Source: Marthasterias glacialis (taxonomy: Eukaryota; Echinodermata; Asteroidea; Forcipulatida; Asteriidae). Taken from it: a stretch of 64,000 bases of DNA. The stretch lies in NCBI GenBank assembly GCA_911728455.2, contig OU452222.1, positions 19,292,559-19,356,558 of the forward strand, in the 5' to 3' direction. A model generated the notes under the pieces. It saw only the letters and a program-made list of their open reading frames with translations, was not told the DNA's origin and did not search any database. Positions 12,878-27,800 of the stretch are shown one piece after another; position 1 is the first letter of the stretch; each line of letters begins with the position of its first letter. A program made the position numbers and the translations under genes.

Positions 12878-15800
12878 CTGAAAAATGAACCAAAGACAGG
12901 ATTTAAACCTCAGACCAGGGCACACTTTCATAGATCGCTGCTTATGACAATAATCAGTTCTTACATAGAGCTTCCTCAGGCGTCTCAAAGTGTTTATTAT
13001 GTTTGAGACACATATGCTAAGTTTTTAATTGATGAGACCCATTTATATAGCACCTTGTTCTTTTGCTATTGCCATTTTCTGTTGTCCCCTTGTGTATAGT
13101 GCTTAATCCCCTTCTTTGAGTGTTTTCTTTTTTTACTGCTTAAGGTTTTCGTTTTGTATTTTAATGTTTCTTAAAATCAAAAACAAGCGTTTCTTTACTT
13201 CTTCAATATTTTTCACTGACTGTTTATAAAAAAATTGTTTAGTTGTTTTATATATCTTTTTAAACGTAATTCAGCTCTAGGGCTGCAATGTTTGAATTTT
13301 AATAAACCAATAATAATAAAGTAACGGTTTTTACAAGGTGATGTTTTGCCATCTGCTGTCAACTATGCCAGGAACACCTGGGCAAATTAACCCCTTCTCT
13401 TAGCAGTAGGTGTCACTGGGTTCTTTTTAGTGCATTACACAACGCACAGGAGCTACGGCTTTACGACCTATCCGAAGGACAAAACAATTATGGTTCGGTG
13501 TTTTTCTTAAGGACACAAGTGTCAAGACCAAGACTCAAACCCACACTCTGCTGATCAGAAACACCAGAGCTTGAGTCCGGTGCATTAGACCGCTCGCGGC
13601 CAGGACACGCCACATGAAGCAGAAGATACTACCGTACTTAAAAATATTGTGTTTGCTGGGATCAGTCGAAAAACATTATCTGACACATAGAATTTGGCCA
13701 GGTATAATCTTTTTCTGCTTATCACAAACTTTTCCGTGCTTAGCAAGTAGTGTAACAGAGGAGAGGGTAGGGGCGCAGGGGGAGGGGGAGCCTGAGTCCC
13801 CCTGCTCTGAACCCTTGTCTAGACCCTAAACTGAATACTAATTCAAATTACCTGGTACATCTGCACACCTCTTGCTGGGGTCTTACAGAAAGGCTGATTG
13901 GCCGTCTTGAGCGATGAGGAAATAGAGGAGCCGCTTAACCCTGGCTGTGTAGCAAGAAAAGAAAACAATTGTTCCCTAGAATTATAGACAGAACGTACAG
14001 CATTAACTACCACAGAACAAGTAACATTCAAAAGGTTTTATCAAATTGACCAGTCCGTTTGAGAAATAAAACATTTCTATCGGGCTCTCACTTTTGAGGA
14101 ATTTGCAATGTTTAACAAGTATAATGGATGTAATAACTGCACCGCGATAAAGAATACGAAATTTGGTTTTTAGCTTACAATTATGTTTGATAATTAGCAC
14201 TGTATGCTTTCCGAGTCCTACGGGAAAAAAAGTGGTTGAGACATCTGCTCTGGAATGACCCACTGGACGCCATTTCAGCAAGTCATTTTTGGGGTAAAAC
14301 AATAGATCAGTGCAGATCAATGCAGACAATGACCATTGCTACCAATGGTATAACAAAATATTTGCTTGCTGAAATGGCGCCCATGCGTTATTTCCCGTTC
14401 CAACAACAGATACTGCTCCAGTTCCCCATGCATCTTGCGCCTTGAGTCCTCTGTTATCTTTGGTCATGAACCAGAGTTGGGAGTATTGGTGTGTTCTACT
14501 TGCCTGTTTTTGATTAATTTGCTCCAACACAGCAAGGTAAAACTTGAAGAAGAAACTCAGAGTGAGCGACTGGCGATAGGTCTCCATCCCACCAGGGGCA
14601 CCTGGAGGTAGGGGCAGATCTTCGGCTAGCAGTGGACACATCGAGTCGACTAAACCATCACTCCAAGTTCTGGACAGCAAAAAGGACACAAGTTTCACGA
14701 CATTCACCTCATTTTCCCACTATAACCATTGGTCACAGAAAATCTTTTAACTTCAAATCGATCCAATTTCACAAGAAATACAATTCTCTTTCAGATTCAC
14801 AACCTGAAAGAGATTTTCAATTTCCTTATCCTCCAAAGCTACGCAGATCTATAGCACTTTATCACCCCTGGGGTGTCTTAAAGTGCTCCTTATTTTTCCT
14901 ACAAGGTATGTGGAGCTATGTTCCAATTATAAGACCAATTCATTTACATAGCACTATGTAACAGTTTACAAGGTAATATGGCATAATCTGCAGCCAACCA
15001 TACCAGAAAACACCAGGCCAAACCCCCTTCTCTTAACTAGGATGAAGCAATAATGGTTAAGTGTCTTGCTTAAGGACACAAGTGTCAAGACCGGGACTCG
15101 AACCCACACTCTGCTGATCAGAAACACCGGGCCTTGAGTCCAGTGCGCCTGACCGCTCGGCCACGACACGCTGCTGTACAGACTCCTGTCACATACCTTC
15201 CTTTGATGTTGTTCATGGTCTTAGTAGCGAGGACTGAAGTAGCAGCCATGCCTCCAAATGCTAGAGTACAATCCTCTACTATGTTTGTGCCTTGCTTCAG
15301 CACTACCCTCATGCCAGCATTGACTATGGCAATATCATCTACACGGCGTGGGGCTTGCTTGTACCCACAAAAGTACTCATTCTGTGTAATGTGAGACATG
15401 GGATAGACATTTTTATAGATGATGTTTTTGTTATTTCTAGCTTACTTATAGTTTGAGAGACATCATTATTTAAGCCTGTTTCATGCACTATGATTATAAC
15501 AATAATTTGGGAGGCTAGTCATCCTTACTGGCAGCTGGGAAGCTGAATCGCGAAGGATGCGGCTACACGTGTTCGAGCAGCAGGCATTCAAGGGCCCCTT
15601 TGGCAGCCAGCCACATCAACCCATATATGACCACGGAGCACAGCCTGAGATTGTTTAGTTTTTCTAGAGGGAGGAAAACAGGATGGCCTGGAGAAAAAAA
15701 AACCTCGTGGCACAGGAGAGAACCAGCACAAACTCTACTCACATATGGCCCTAGCCAGGACTTGAACCAGGGACACATGGATGAGAGAGGCGAGCGCTTT

Positions 15801-18800
15801 ACCTGCACGCCACCCATGCCATCCGTCATGAAAGTAAAAAAACGAGGTACTACATAAGACAGAACAACCCCCCCCCCTTTTTTTTTTTAAATAAAACATC
15901 AATAAACTTACCTGGGATGTAAATGGAATGTGAATGTTCAAAATAACTTCATCAGGTGCAATGACATTCTGTCTGTATCCAGTGAAGAAATTACCATCCA
16001 TCGCCACAGTACGTGTTCCTGGATCAGTCAAAAAATACTTCATCACTTTTGTTTTGGAGATGTTCTTGAGTTCATAATTACTCAATGATTGAATAAAATG
16101 TCCAGACAAGAGGTAAAATATTGATGAAACAACGGAAAACAAACATCTATGTCAGGCCAGGAATTTCAGATTTTCAGAGGGCAAGGCCGTATTTTGATTT
16201 GCATGGAGCACTTCCATTGGAAAATCTTAAAGTCTATGACTTTTTGGACCCGCCCCTGTTTCTCACCTCTCTTTGAAATCAGCTCAAGCGAGCACACAGC
16301 CGCCATGAACAAAGGATTCAGATCTGAAATAGGGCTCCCTGTTGCTATGTTACCGCCGATGCACTGTCAAGAGGTAGCAAAATATACTAATGAAATTCCA
16401 ACCTTTAAAAAAATGCTTTTTATTAAATTTTATCCATAAACGTTACTCTAACTTTCTCTTTTCGGGGGTGGGAAGAAATTAACGCCGTATGATAATCCAG
16501 TACTTGGATTATTAAGGTTTTTTTCTATGCTAACGGATGGTGTGCTGCATCCCACTTCTGACACCGTTTTTGTTAACGGTGTCAGAAGTGGGATGCAGCA
16601 CACCATACAGCTTATTTAAGTGAACGATTTGTTTAAGGAGCAAAAAGGTGTTTTGATCAAGGCAATATGGGTAATATAAGATCTATATATGACATCATTA
16701 GTAGACTAGTAGGAATTTTGCCAGCTGCCCACATTGAATACTCAAATGATACCTGCCGGACAGAGAAGAACTTAATTTTAGTTTTCTATTTGGACTTCTA
16801 CGTCTGACACCTTAATGACATTTTTGGAGTTCTGTCTTGATTTAGCTGATAGAGAAAAAACAATCCTCTCTCTGGGGTTACTTGGGTTTCTTTCATTTTA
16901 ACTTTGTGAAGCTCCTTGTACCAGTGTGTTTTTATTTGATGGAATTCAGCATTTGATAAGACCTTAAGCTCGCTATGTGATCGGTCTTATATATACAACC
17001 CTATCTAAGATGATGAACTTACTGCAACATTTCGGATCTGATGTCCAGCAAACCACTTCAGCATCTCAACAATGGCAGCAAAGACTCTGGTCTTGTACTC
17101 TGTGTCAAAATAACAATCAGTATGGAAAAACATACAAAAATATTGCAGTCATGATCAGATACTATAGTAATATTGCACAGACATTTCTTTGCTCTCGTCC
17201 AAATGGTGTTTAATGTTGGAAAAGTTAAGGGAGACTTTAGAGCACTATGTGGTAGCATATTTCCAAGAACAATGGATTTACCTGGTAAGTCTGCTGCCAC
17301 CTATCGTCCCTAAAAGTTTCCCATTATTTGCATTTCAAACAATTCAAGGAATATTGTTCCATCTTGTCATACATTTGTTACCATTTGTTAACATTTATTT
17401 AAATGCTTTAAAGACGCCCACTCGTCAGCGCGCGACAAACAAATTCGTATCACGATAGATCACCTGTGACCTGTGTACGCGTTGTACGTAAACTAGGTAC
17501 AGGTACATGATCATTTTGTGCCACAGAAATAGTCGTCAGGTAATGGTGACGAGCGGGCATCTTTAATTACTTATGATTGTTAAAACTTCAATGCATAGCA
17601 TAACATTCAGAAACATGGATTAATAGTATAAAAATAATGAATGTTTATGATTGCAATGGTGAGAATATTTCCTTGAGCTGAAAGGGGATAATAATAATAG
17701 TAATAATAGTAATAAAATGTATGTATAAAGCGCTTTTACAAGAAAGATCAAAGAGCTGTACAAGAGGAAAATATACAAGGGTGATGTGTTTGAGAAATTT
17801 CCTGAAAATGGTGACAGCATTGTCAAGTCAGGGTCTCTTTGTGCCAGCGGTACCCTCGGAGAAAAATGATTCCGGCAATTCCAAAAGGAGAATCCTGCCA
17901 GGGGGACGCGTAAAAAAATAAAAAATAAAAAAAATCCCGGCGGCAACTGGTTTAAGGAAAAATAGTCATTTTTGGTGGGCAAAGTAAGTCATTTTAGTCT
18001 TGATGCCCTTAATCTTGATGCTACTTGATTTAGTGCTCTTGCCAACTTAGGCTCAAAAAAGGGAGGGGCTGTTGGTGTGAACTCTCCATCTGGGTCACTA
18101 CGCCCTTGATTGACAGACAGACATAAATAGACAGTTAATCCATGACTCGTATGGTCCAACATCCTCCAGTTCCACACCTTTCTCCTCTTTCTTTTTACTT
18201 CCTACCTGGCTCCTCCTGGATAATCTTCTGGCTGAACTCATTGAGTGACGTCAGTGACACGGATGCACCTACTTTCACCCCACTGGGCGTGGGTTCAATA
18301 AGGGTCAAGTCTGGTACATGATTAGCATCGATGATGATGGGGTACTCCTGATATTTATACTTGACTTCCACACCTAGTTAAAAGATAAAAACATAAGATT
18401 CTAAGCTTTACTTTTTAAAATAAAGTAAAAAGAAAAACAACATTTCCCTGCTGACAATTGAATGAGTTTTTAGTATCCAACACCTTTATCAAGGTCCTTA
18501 GTTCAAGAGCATAAATATTTGGCTGAGTCTGAGTTGATGCAATATGGTCAGATTGCTGAAAAGTCCTATTCTCCAACACTGTCGTTGAAGCCAATGGCTA
18601 TGGCTGCAGCCGACTTGATTGATTTAGACGCAGCCATATGACCCTTCCTGTGGCCATTTTACTATTAATATTAATAATAATATGTATTATTATTTCAAGT
18701 CAAGTTGGCCTCTCATCAAGAGCCTTTACATCATTACCCTTATCCACTGGGCCCTAAGCATTCCTGAAACCATCTCAACTCCTTAGGAGTATGCAGCACC

Positions 18801-21800
18801 GGCAGCCAAATTGGCGCACAGGGTACTTAATCATTCACAACAACAATCCTTACCTTCACAGGTACTCATTTACTCCTGGGTGAAGCAATTATGCTAAGTG
18901 TCTTGCTAAAACGCACAGTGTCACGACCGGGACTTGAACCCCCACTCCCATGATTAGCCATCGGAACTTGAATTCAGTTGGCTAGACTGCTCAGCCATGA
19001 CATGCTCCAAAAAGGAGGCCATATTAAATATATTGACCTGTCAGCCTCATTTTGGTTACATTGACTTCAATAGAAGAAACACATACGGCCACCTACCAAC
19101 TTCCGTGTTTCCGACCACCATCTTAGCTTGTCTGTGGTTAGCCTTCAGCTCAAGCAGTTGTTGCAAAGTGGCAGGACGAAGCCAGATCACACGCTCCCCA
19201 ATAAACTTCTGGGTCATCAGTGTTTCTTTGCCTGCTGCAACCTGGATTCAAAATCACAACTTTCTCTACTTATCTCATAGATGAACAAAGCCCCTGAACT
19301 TTCTGGGTCATTCATATCAAGTGGATAAAGAACTCATCGTATTAAGTACGGAGCTATGAGTTAACCGGCTTTCCATTAGTCAAGAGAAAAAGCCACTTAA
19401 TTTCCTAGCCATTACATTTTAAGTGAGATTTACATTTTATGGGAGATTTACAGACTCTCTACATCAATGACAGGCCTTTTCCTGACTCCAAATGGAGTGA
19501 TATTGGCTGTGGCTGTGGCTGTTGGCTGTAATAATTACAACATGAGAATAAACATTGGCAGTGCTTCCCTTTTATAGCCGTAGCCAAAGCCATTAATGGG
19601 GGAGTTTCATGGATGCTAGGTGGCAACAGACTTACCAGGTGAAGCCACTGCTCTCCTGTATGTGCGCATGCTCAGAATGACGCATCACAATGGAAAATTA
19701 CCTGGCATGTCTTTTGCCGCCTAGCAACCCAAATCAGTCTCCCATTCATCAGGCACTGCTGTAAACTGGAAAACCTTGACACTCCTTATGTTTGTTTTGA
19801 AAGCAACAGCAAAGTTTGCTATATAAAAAACCTTTGACATTAGAAAAATAAAAAACCTGAAGGAAAAAAAAAACATTGAAAAAAAAAAAACCTTTGTAAT
19901 AGTTCCCTGCCATCATCAATGGAATGTTTTGGAGTACTAGGTTGCAGCAGAAATACAAGAGAACTATGTGAACAATTGAAATTGAATATTTGTCCTCACA
20001 GGCTTTATATTATGAAATTGGGTCCAGGTCAATTTCAATTGTTTGCAGTTCTCAGCATGTGCTCATTCCCCACAACAAAGGATTTACCAGGTAAGTCTGC
20101 CACCCATGTGTCCCCAGAAGTCTCCCACTGTATTGATAGTCAAGAATGCTGGAGTGTGTATGGCCTTTGACTTACCAGCAACTCCGGTGGAAAGATTGGT
20201 TCCTGAGAGGCGTCATACGGTGCAAACTCACTCGGATCAAACAGTTTAGTGGTTACCTGAATGAGGAATTTATAAAAAATTAGGCTTTCTGTTCAAATCA
20301 TTCATTCATTTATGAAATCATACCTCTTCATGAAGTTCCGCAATGCGATGTGTATCATCTTTAACAAATCTCGGGTAAAGATGCTGCATCCGATTGCCAC
20401 ATTTTTCACTTGTTAGAACCAAAAGTAATAGCCTGTTTGGGTAGATAAGGTAATAAAAACACTACTTGGTTCTGATACACCTTTCTTTGTTTACAAACCT
20501 TGACCGCCATTTTCCTAAGGAAGGCCGTAAGTAGCACAAAATGTGTAAAAATGGCTTAAAATGGCATGACAAAAATTTACCCTTCTTTATTAAAAAGTTA
20601 AAACCTTTTTAATGAAGTATAAGTTTACTTTTTATTTTGGATAGCAAATTTTATTTATCGGTTATAATATAGCATTCATTTGATAGTATTATTTATGGGC
20701 CAAATAATAAACTGTTGTATTCTATTTTATTTTGTTTTGCAGTGAAGGCTGCCGGTATTTTTGCCAGCCATTTTTGGCAAAACTTGCGGCTGTGAATGTG
20801 ATGTAGCTAGATCAAGGCGCTTTACAACAATATTTGTGCTCTTCAGGCATGCTTAGACCATTCCTATACAACTTCTCTACACCCTGGGGAGCATACAGCC
20901 CCAAGCTACTATCATTAGCACTGAGGAATCCTATCTCAGTCATCCTGGGTTCCCATTTATACACCTGGGCTAAGAGAAGCAATTATGGCTAAGTGCCCTG
21001 CTCAACGACACAAGTGTCACGACTGGGAAACCAACCCATCTTCCAATGATTCAGCCATGAGAACTTGTATCCATGGGTCTGCGAACAACACACTAGACCA
21101 CGACAAGGCATAGATACTAATTAGTTGGTCTTATTGAGTGAAAAAGAGGTTTGTTGGATTGGGTATTTTCCCCCCATGCCAGTCTACTCACCCCTTCCTC
21201 AAGTCCGTTGTTTGGTAAGTTTTTCATGCAGCAGTTGGCACTACTGCCTCCGCAACACCCCTCCTAGTACAATAGAAAACCAATGAGAAAATATCTCACT
21301 GAACTGCATCACCTAAGAAGAACTTGTCATTTCACTGTTTTCAGAAAAATGTCTCACATAAGAGTGATGGGGTTTTTTTTTTTTTGTTGGCCTGTTTTTT
21401 TAAAGATGTGTATCTACATGGCGCATATTCGATGTGTTTCAATATATGCATCTGGTGTGTCTCTATAGACCGTTCCGGCTTTGGCAACAAGCCCCGCCCA
21501 CACACATTAGTTTGTGTACGTTTACGCCGCACGTGTGACCGAGTTTGACCGAGGTCACATGACCAAAAGGTGTGATCCAATTGGTCAATGGGCACAGTTT
21601 GATTGACAGGCCGGAACGGTCTATTGCAAATACGATACAATTAAAAAGTGATTGGGATACATTGTAAACGTAATACATTGTAATTTTGCTTAAAAATCAA
21701 TAAATTGAGAGATTAAGACGGAAGTCCAGGAATCCAAACCCTTGCCTCTTCTAGATTTCTCAGGACCTTAATTGTAAGAACCCCCACCTCCATGGAATCT

Positions 21801-24800
21801 ATGGCCATTTTCAAAACCACAGTGTGGGTTTGGGCTCCGGCTTGGGCTCCGCCTGCCTGTTTGAAGCCTGTAAGGAAAGCATACGTATTTTAAACAAAAG
21901 TGACGGAGCCAAAGCCCAAGCCCAAACCCAAGTCCAAGCTGTGGTCTCGAAAAGGGCCTTAGTGTGCCGCCACTTCCGTTGAGTCTTCAAGTTCAAGTTC
22001 ACTATGATACCGAAAGCACGCATTGAAAAAATTAATAAGTCAAAATCAAAAGTCAAAAGTGTGGTATCAAAAAGGCTTTATGACTCATGAATTAGACTTG
22101 TGGCGTAACCAGGGGGGGGGGGGGGGTAGGGGGTTTCCCCCTTACAACCCTTTCCTCCTTGCCCGTTAAATGAATGGCACACATGAATATATTATAATAG
22201 CCTTTCCCCACCAAATATTGCCCCACTCCCACTCCACACCCCACAATGAAAATGTCTGGTTACGCCACTGTCGAGGATTGAGGACTCGAATACAAGACTG
22301 CATGGTGCCATGTTTGAAGTCTTGACACCACTTTTTACTTCATTCTCGTTATCTAGGACTGGGTTTCACACTTGGCTTGACTGCATCACTGTCCTGATCT
22401 AGCCCACCTTTGTAAATGTCTTGTAGCCCTGCAGGATTGGTCGGTACCCTGTGCAACGACACAGGTTTCCCTCAAAGGCACTTTCAATTTCCTCGATGGT
22501 AGGCTGTGGACTGTTCCTCAGCAGTGCGTACATAGACATAACTATGCCTGGAGTGCAGAAACCACACTGAGACCCGTGTGCCTTTGCCAGACGCTCCTGA
22601 AGTAAATTTATGAAATTAAACAATAGTAAAATTCAATTGTTTTCCAATATCCCAAAATGTGTTATGCATTATTGAATATTGATTTAGAACAGTGGGTTTC
22701 GGGAGCAACTATATTTTCACAAAAGTGTTTCAAATGAAGGCTGTAAAACTCACAAATTGGCTGAGCACAGATAAAATAATGCAACATGTATGGTAAAGTT
22801 TGCATTTTGACAAATTTGAGGAATTCACGAAAATATTCTGGCTCTACGGCCCCACGGCGACACAGAGTGATGTGACTGGCCCGGCCCAGTGCGGTGCCTG
22901 GTCCCTCCCTCAATCAGTCTAATTGTAATTGAGTAATTCTACCTCCATGATCAGTCCAAAGCATAGGCCTATGACAAGAAGACTAATAAACTGTAGTTAA
23001 AATTCACTTCAGGCTCAAATTATGGTTGAATATCCATGGGCCATTTGTTAAAGAATAAACAATAATTTCGAACCTGCACTGGGTGAAGTCTTGTCTTCGT
23101 GCTGCCGATTCCTTCCACGGTTGTGACGGCCATCCCATGCACTGAACAGATGGGCGCAAGACAGGCGTTCACTGCTAGGTGGCTGGTTTTGTTGGTTCAA
23201 CGAGAAAAGATGAACACGATTTATTGGGGGGTTACATGATGAACTCACAACAGATGTCCACATTGTAATTTTGGCGTTTCAAGGAAAGAATCTCCAGTAT
23301 TTATTAACGAAATAACTGCCTGACTCGGGCCTCATTATACGCAACCACACATGGTCGCTGCCATCTTTAAACGAGGCGCTCTGCACCCGCAGTTACTCCA
23401 TGAAATAGCAAGTGGAGGAGAAGTCTGGTTCCCAGACCCAAGAATTGATTTGAGATGCCCTTCGAAACCACGACTTGGGCTTCGGCTTGGGCTTGGCTTC
23501 CGTCTGCTGCCTGCCTGATTGAAGGCCTGTATTAGAAAAGCGCACGCTCTCAAAACAACTGACGGTTAGCCTGAGCCCAAGCCAAAGCCAAAGCCGTGGT
23601 TTAAAAGAAGGAAAAGGCCGCTGCTGAGCTACCCCACCCCTCCTCCTGACCATCTGCCCCAAACACAAAAGAAGAAATAAACTCATACAGCTGTTTGGAA
23701 TTCTTTCAGTTACCTGATGTTTTTATCTTGAGGAGAATACTTTGACACCATGACGGTACAGGCTCCACAGCCTCCTTCTCCGCATCCTAGCTTGCTGCCA
23801 GTCAGACGTACTTTACCCAACAGTTAAGGTTCGGTTGTTTTCTTGGTGGGTGGAGGGTGGGGGTCAAAGGGTGTGTATGCTCCCCCGCAGAGATCTTTGT
23901 GAATCTCCTTATTTATGTTTTGTTGTTGTCGTTTTTGCGCGTGAAAAGATGCTTAGGCAAAAAGATTGACCTTGTACATTCGAGGGCATTCCTTGGTAGG
24001 CAAGATATTACACCGTATGATTTAAATAAATAAAACAAAAACAACAACAAACAACAACAAAAGCAACAAAAACAACAACAAACAACAACAACAACAACAG
24101 CAACAAAAACAACAACAACAACAACAACAACAGCAACAAAAACAACAACAAAAACAACAGCAACAACAGTAACAACAGTAACAACAGTAACAAGAACAAG
24201 AACAAGAACACCACCACCACCAACAACAACACCACCACCAACACCACCACCACCACCACCACCACCACCCCACCACCACCACCAACAACAACAACAACCT
24301 TAAACAAAACTTTAAAAAACCCAGCTGAACAAGTTTAAAAGGGACACTTTGCCTTAAAATTTCTTAAAATTATGCTGTTTGGAATTGCTCATTGTCCTTT
24401 TTAATAGACCGATTGCGCGACAATGTTTACATGCGGTCACGTGACCCCTATCGAGTATGACGTCCTACAGCTGATGAAAAAATACGTGTAAAAGCATAGG
24501 CCGTGACACAGAGTGAGTACGAAAACAGTCGATTTTACTTTCGTTAAGCAATGAATAGTTAATCAGCCCCTTTATTTAAAGTAGTATGTTGTGGCATTAA
24601 TTTAAATCACATCTTTGTTTCATAATTTAACAGAATTCTTCTAAAAAGAGGTTTTTTTAGCCATGCACTACCGGCGTCGGACGGCTATTATGTAGCCACC
24701 CGTCTGTTATTTTGTTCGTAATGTTGGCCTAAATCACTGTGAAAAGGATAAACAACGTTGGAAAAGTGAACATTAATACCTAGCCTTGCAGAATTTCAAA

Positions 24801-27800
24801 TAGGCAAAGGAATCACACAGTTTTGGAAAGCAATTTCTTTGGAGGATTTGGTGGACCGTTTTCTGACACGAAATTTAACAAAAAAACACACAAATTCAAG
24901 GGATGTTTATGCAAATCATTTTTTTTTAAATAGCTATCCAAACAGATTCATTTCGTAACAAACGTTTTTTTTTTGCCCAAAAGCGCCCAATCCGAGGTAA
25001 TGTCTCCCTTTAAGTTGTAATCCTTTCTTCATAGCAAAAGAAAAAGTTGATCATAAAATTGTACCCTGCTAACCCAATGTAAGGTTTTATCTGTTTTCTT
25101 CCATTTAGTTGTGTAAACTTTGTGCCTGCAGGAATCCCAGTTCTGCAACTCTTTTGTAAACATGTGACGTCATGAGCGACATAATCAGCTACATCATTAT
25201 TGCCTCGTTTATTTTGTACGCGTGACACTGTTGAAAAACACGTAGGCCTATTGTGAATCTTAATAGAGGGACGGTGTCGTCATGATTATAGCAGGCGTGT
25301 GGGTGTGCATGGAAAGATGAACTCTCAACCCAGATACTCGCGCGCGCTTGCAGTCAAATCTTAAAGGGTGCCGTCTTTGTCAAACCGTGATGTCACCGCG
25401 TTGTAACTGGGTTATTCCATTATTAATGCTAAAGTCAGGACGCCACAGTCCCTTTAATGCGGCTTGAAAAACAAGATCTAAAGATCTTGATAGATTTAAG
25501 ATTTCTTTATCTACCCATCTGACAATAAATATCATTTTAGAATAATTATTATCAATGGTGCATAAACTTCATGCCTAAATCTATAGTTTGGTTTGCTGAT
25601 AATTATTATTGTCCATTTCGATTGTCCATAACTGTATATTGTTAAATCCCCAAGCTTATTATGTCTGATGATGTTTGGTAAACACATTATGAGAAAGAAT
25701 ATCTCTATAAAAGACAATGCAGATTATGAAAATTGTTAACATAGTAATATTGACCTCGAACAGCTCTATTTACAGAGTTGTTATCAACAACTTGGTCGAT
25801 TTACGTATTGGACTCTTGGACCTTCGAGTGAATTGGTCAACAACATTGTTTTTTACCATGGTGTTTTAACAATTGACCCGTTAACCGTACAAGAGAAGTT
25901 TATTCACTACAAAAGTTTGTATTCAAAATGGGTAACTTCGGTGGTCCTTTCGCTATAAATATTGTCACTTTGGTACAATGTACAGACCTTGTAGGGCGGA
26001 TCCAGAGAATGAGGAAGCAGCACGCGTTTGATTAATTTGGCCATGCTCCGCACCATCCCACCCCCTCACCGACCCGCATGTATGCACTGGCCGCCAGAGC
26101 GTTGGAAATTGAGGCAGGGTGAGATAAATTTAGTGAAAATACATATGCCCTAATAACTTTGTTGTCGATGTCGGACATAGTGGGGCTGGATACAACGCGA
26201 TCGGGCAGCCAGCAGTCTTGCAGCGAGAAGTTTGTAACGGTACGAGGACCTCAGGACTCGATTGTCACAAAGAGCTGCGAATCACTCTAATTGCTAAGCA
26301 AAGTGTGATGTCACAATGCAAATTACTATGGCAAAACTGACAACCCATCGATAAGATGAATCTTACTGCTTTGTGAAATCGACCTCCTGGGCCCGCCCAA
26401 GGAGCCCGCCCAAGAGCCACGTAAAAATGTTGAATATGACTACGCTCTTCTTGAGCATTCTTAGACTCTCAGGGTTATGTTTTTAGCAAAAGTATTGTTG
26501 GAATGGTTTATGGACGCTTTCTTTCTCCTCACTTATGTTCTTGTTACTAAACGACTTTACAAAACAAAAACAATTTGCCACTTTTATAGTGCCACAATTA
26601 TTTTTGACCCACAGTAATTTTTTTAAATTAATTTCTTTGACATTATTCGTTGATTGATTTCTTTTCGTTCGATATCTCATTTAAATAAATACAAATACTG
26701 ACAATCAAAAACTAAGCAATGAAACATAAGGATACATTTGGTCCTTAGGTATGCCAATAAAGTCAGTTCAGGCTGAACATGATGATCAACAACCTAGGAG
26801 GTACAAAAAGATAAATCATCAATCATATCTTAATATGGATTTGGGCTCTTGTGTTCAAAATAGACCGATCCATTAAACCCCGCCCCCTAAACATATAGAC
26901 CAATCACAGCATTGACTATAATCACCTCTGTATACGTGTGCAGCACAATGTGTGCCTCTTCCATGCCACACCACACGACATGAACACGCCCACTTTAAGT
27001 ACGCACACGCATGTTTACATTTTCCAATAGGATTTCATCGTGTGGGACTTTTGTCGGACTTTCGGTTGTGCAAAGGCTGTGATTGGTCAACACGTGAGGG
27101 GCGGTCTAATGAATCGGTCTATCAAGGAGTAGGCCAACAGCAACCCTTGTATAATATAGGAGTTTATACACACATGGATTTTGAACCCCAAGATATAAAC
27201 TGCAGTGTACATTGCTCTGACCATCGTTTTTATTTGTTTTTGTTTGTTTGTTTGTTTGTTTGTTTGTTTGTTTGTTTTTTGCTTCAAAATCTCAGGTTGA
27301 CAGCTTGTTGCAGCTTGTTTTGTTGACAAGTTGTCTTTAGCTAGCTAATGATTTAATACAGACTCCGTAAAGGGACAAGGTGGTGGTAGTGGTGTTCGTT
27401 TATTTTTTGGGTTGTTTGTTTGCTTGTTTGTTTTTTCTTTCTTTCGTTCCCTCGAAATAATACTTCGTTTCCTCGAAATGTTATATCGAAGTAACTAAAA
27501 ATAAAAATAAAAAAACTGTCCCTTTACGAGCTCCATAGTTTAAAGCCCCAGCTCAACATTGGTAAGAAGAAAACATGTTCACAGATTTACATCTACCTTA
27601 CATGGTATAAAGATGGTAGAAAACTTTCCCTGAAATACTTCCACCTAAAGTGTTATCGTTTGATATTAATAAAAATGAAGTAAGATCTAAAATCAGTTTT
27701 CGTCTCAGTGAAACGGAAACTCTGCCTATACGAATGCGTACAAAAATGCATTTTTTACCGTTTTCTCTCAAAATGAAACAACGAAATGAGCTGACATTTT

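Noticed and set aside
24008-24307. Long minus-strand frames rich in Leu/Val and Cys/Trp
   Set aside because: Translation of a CAA/CAC microsatellite inside an XDH intron.
25981-26060. Alternative candidate for XDH exon 2
   Set aside because: Reads ILWIRP but lacks the expected flanking residues and phase; 26736-26793 fits length, phase and sequence exactly.
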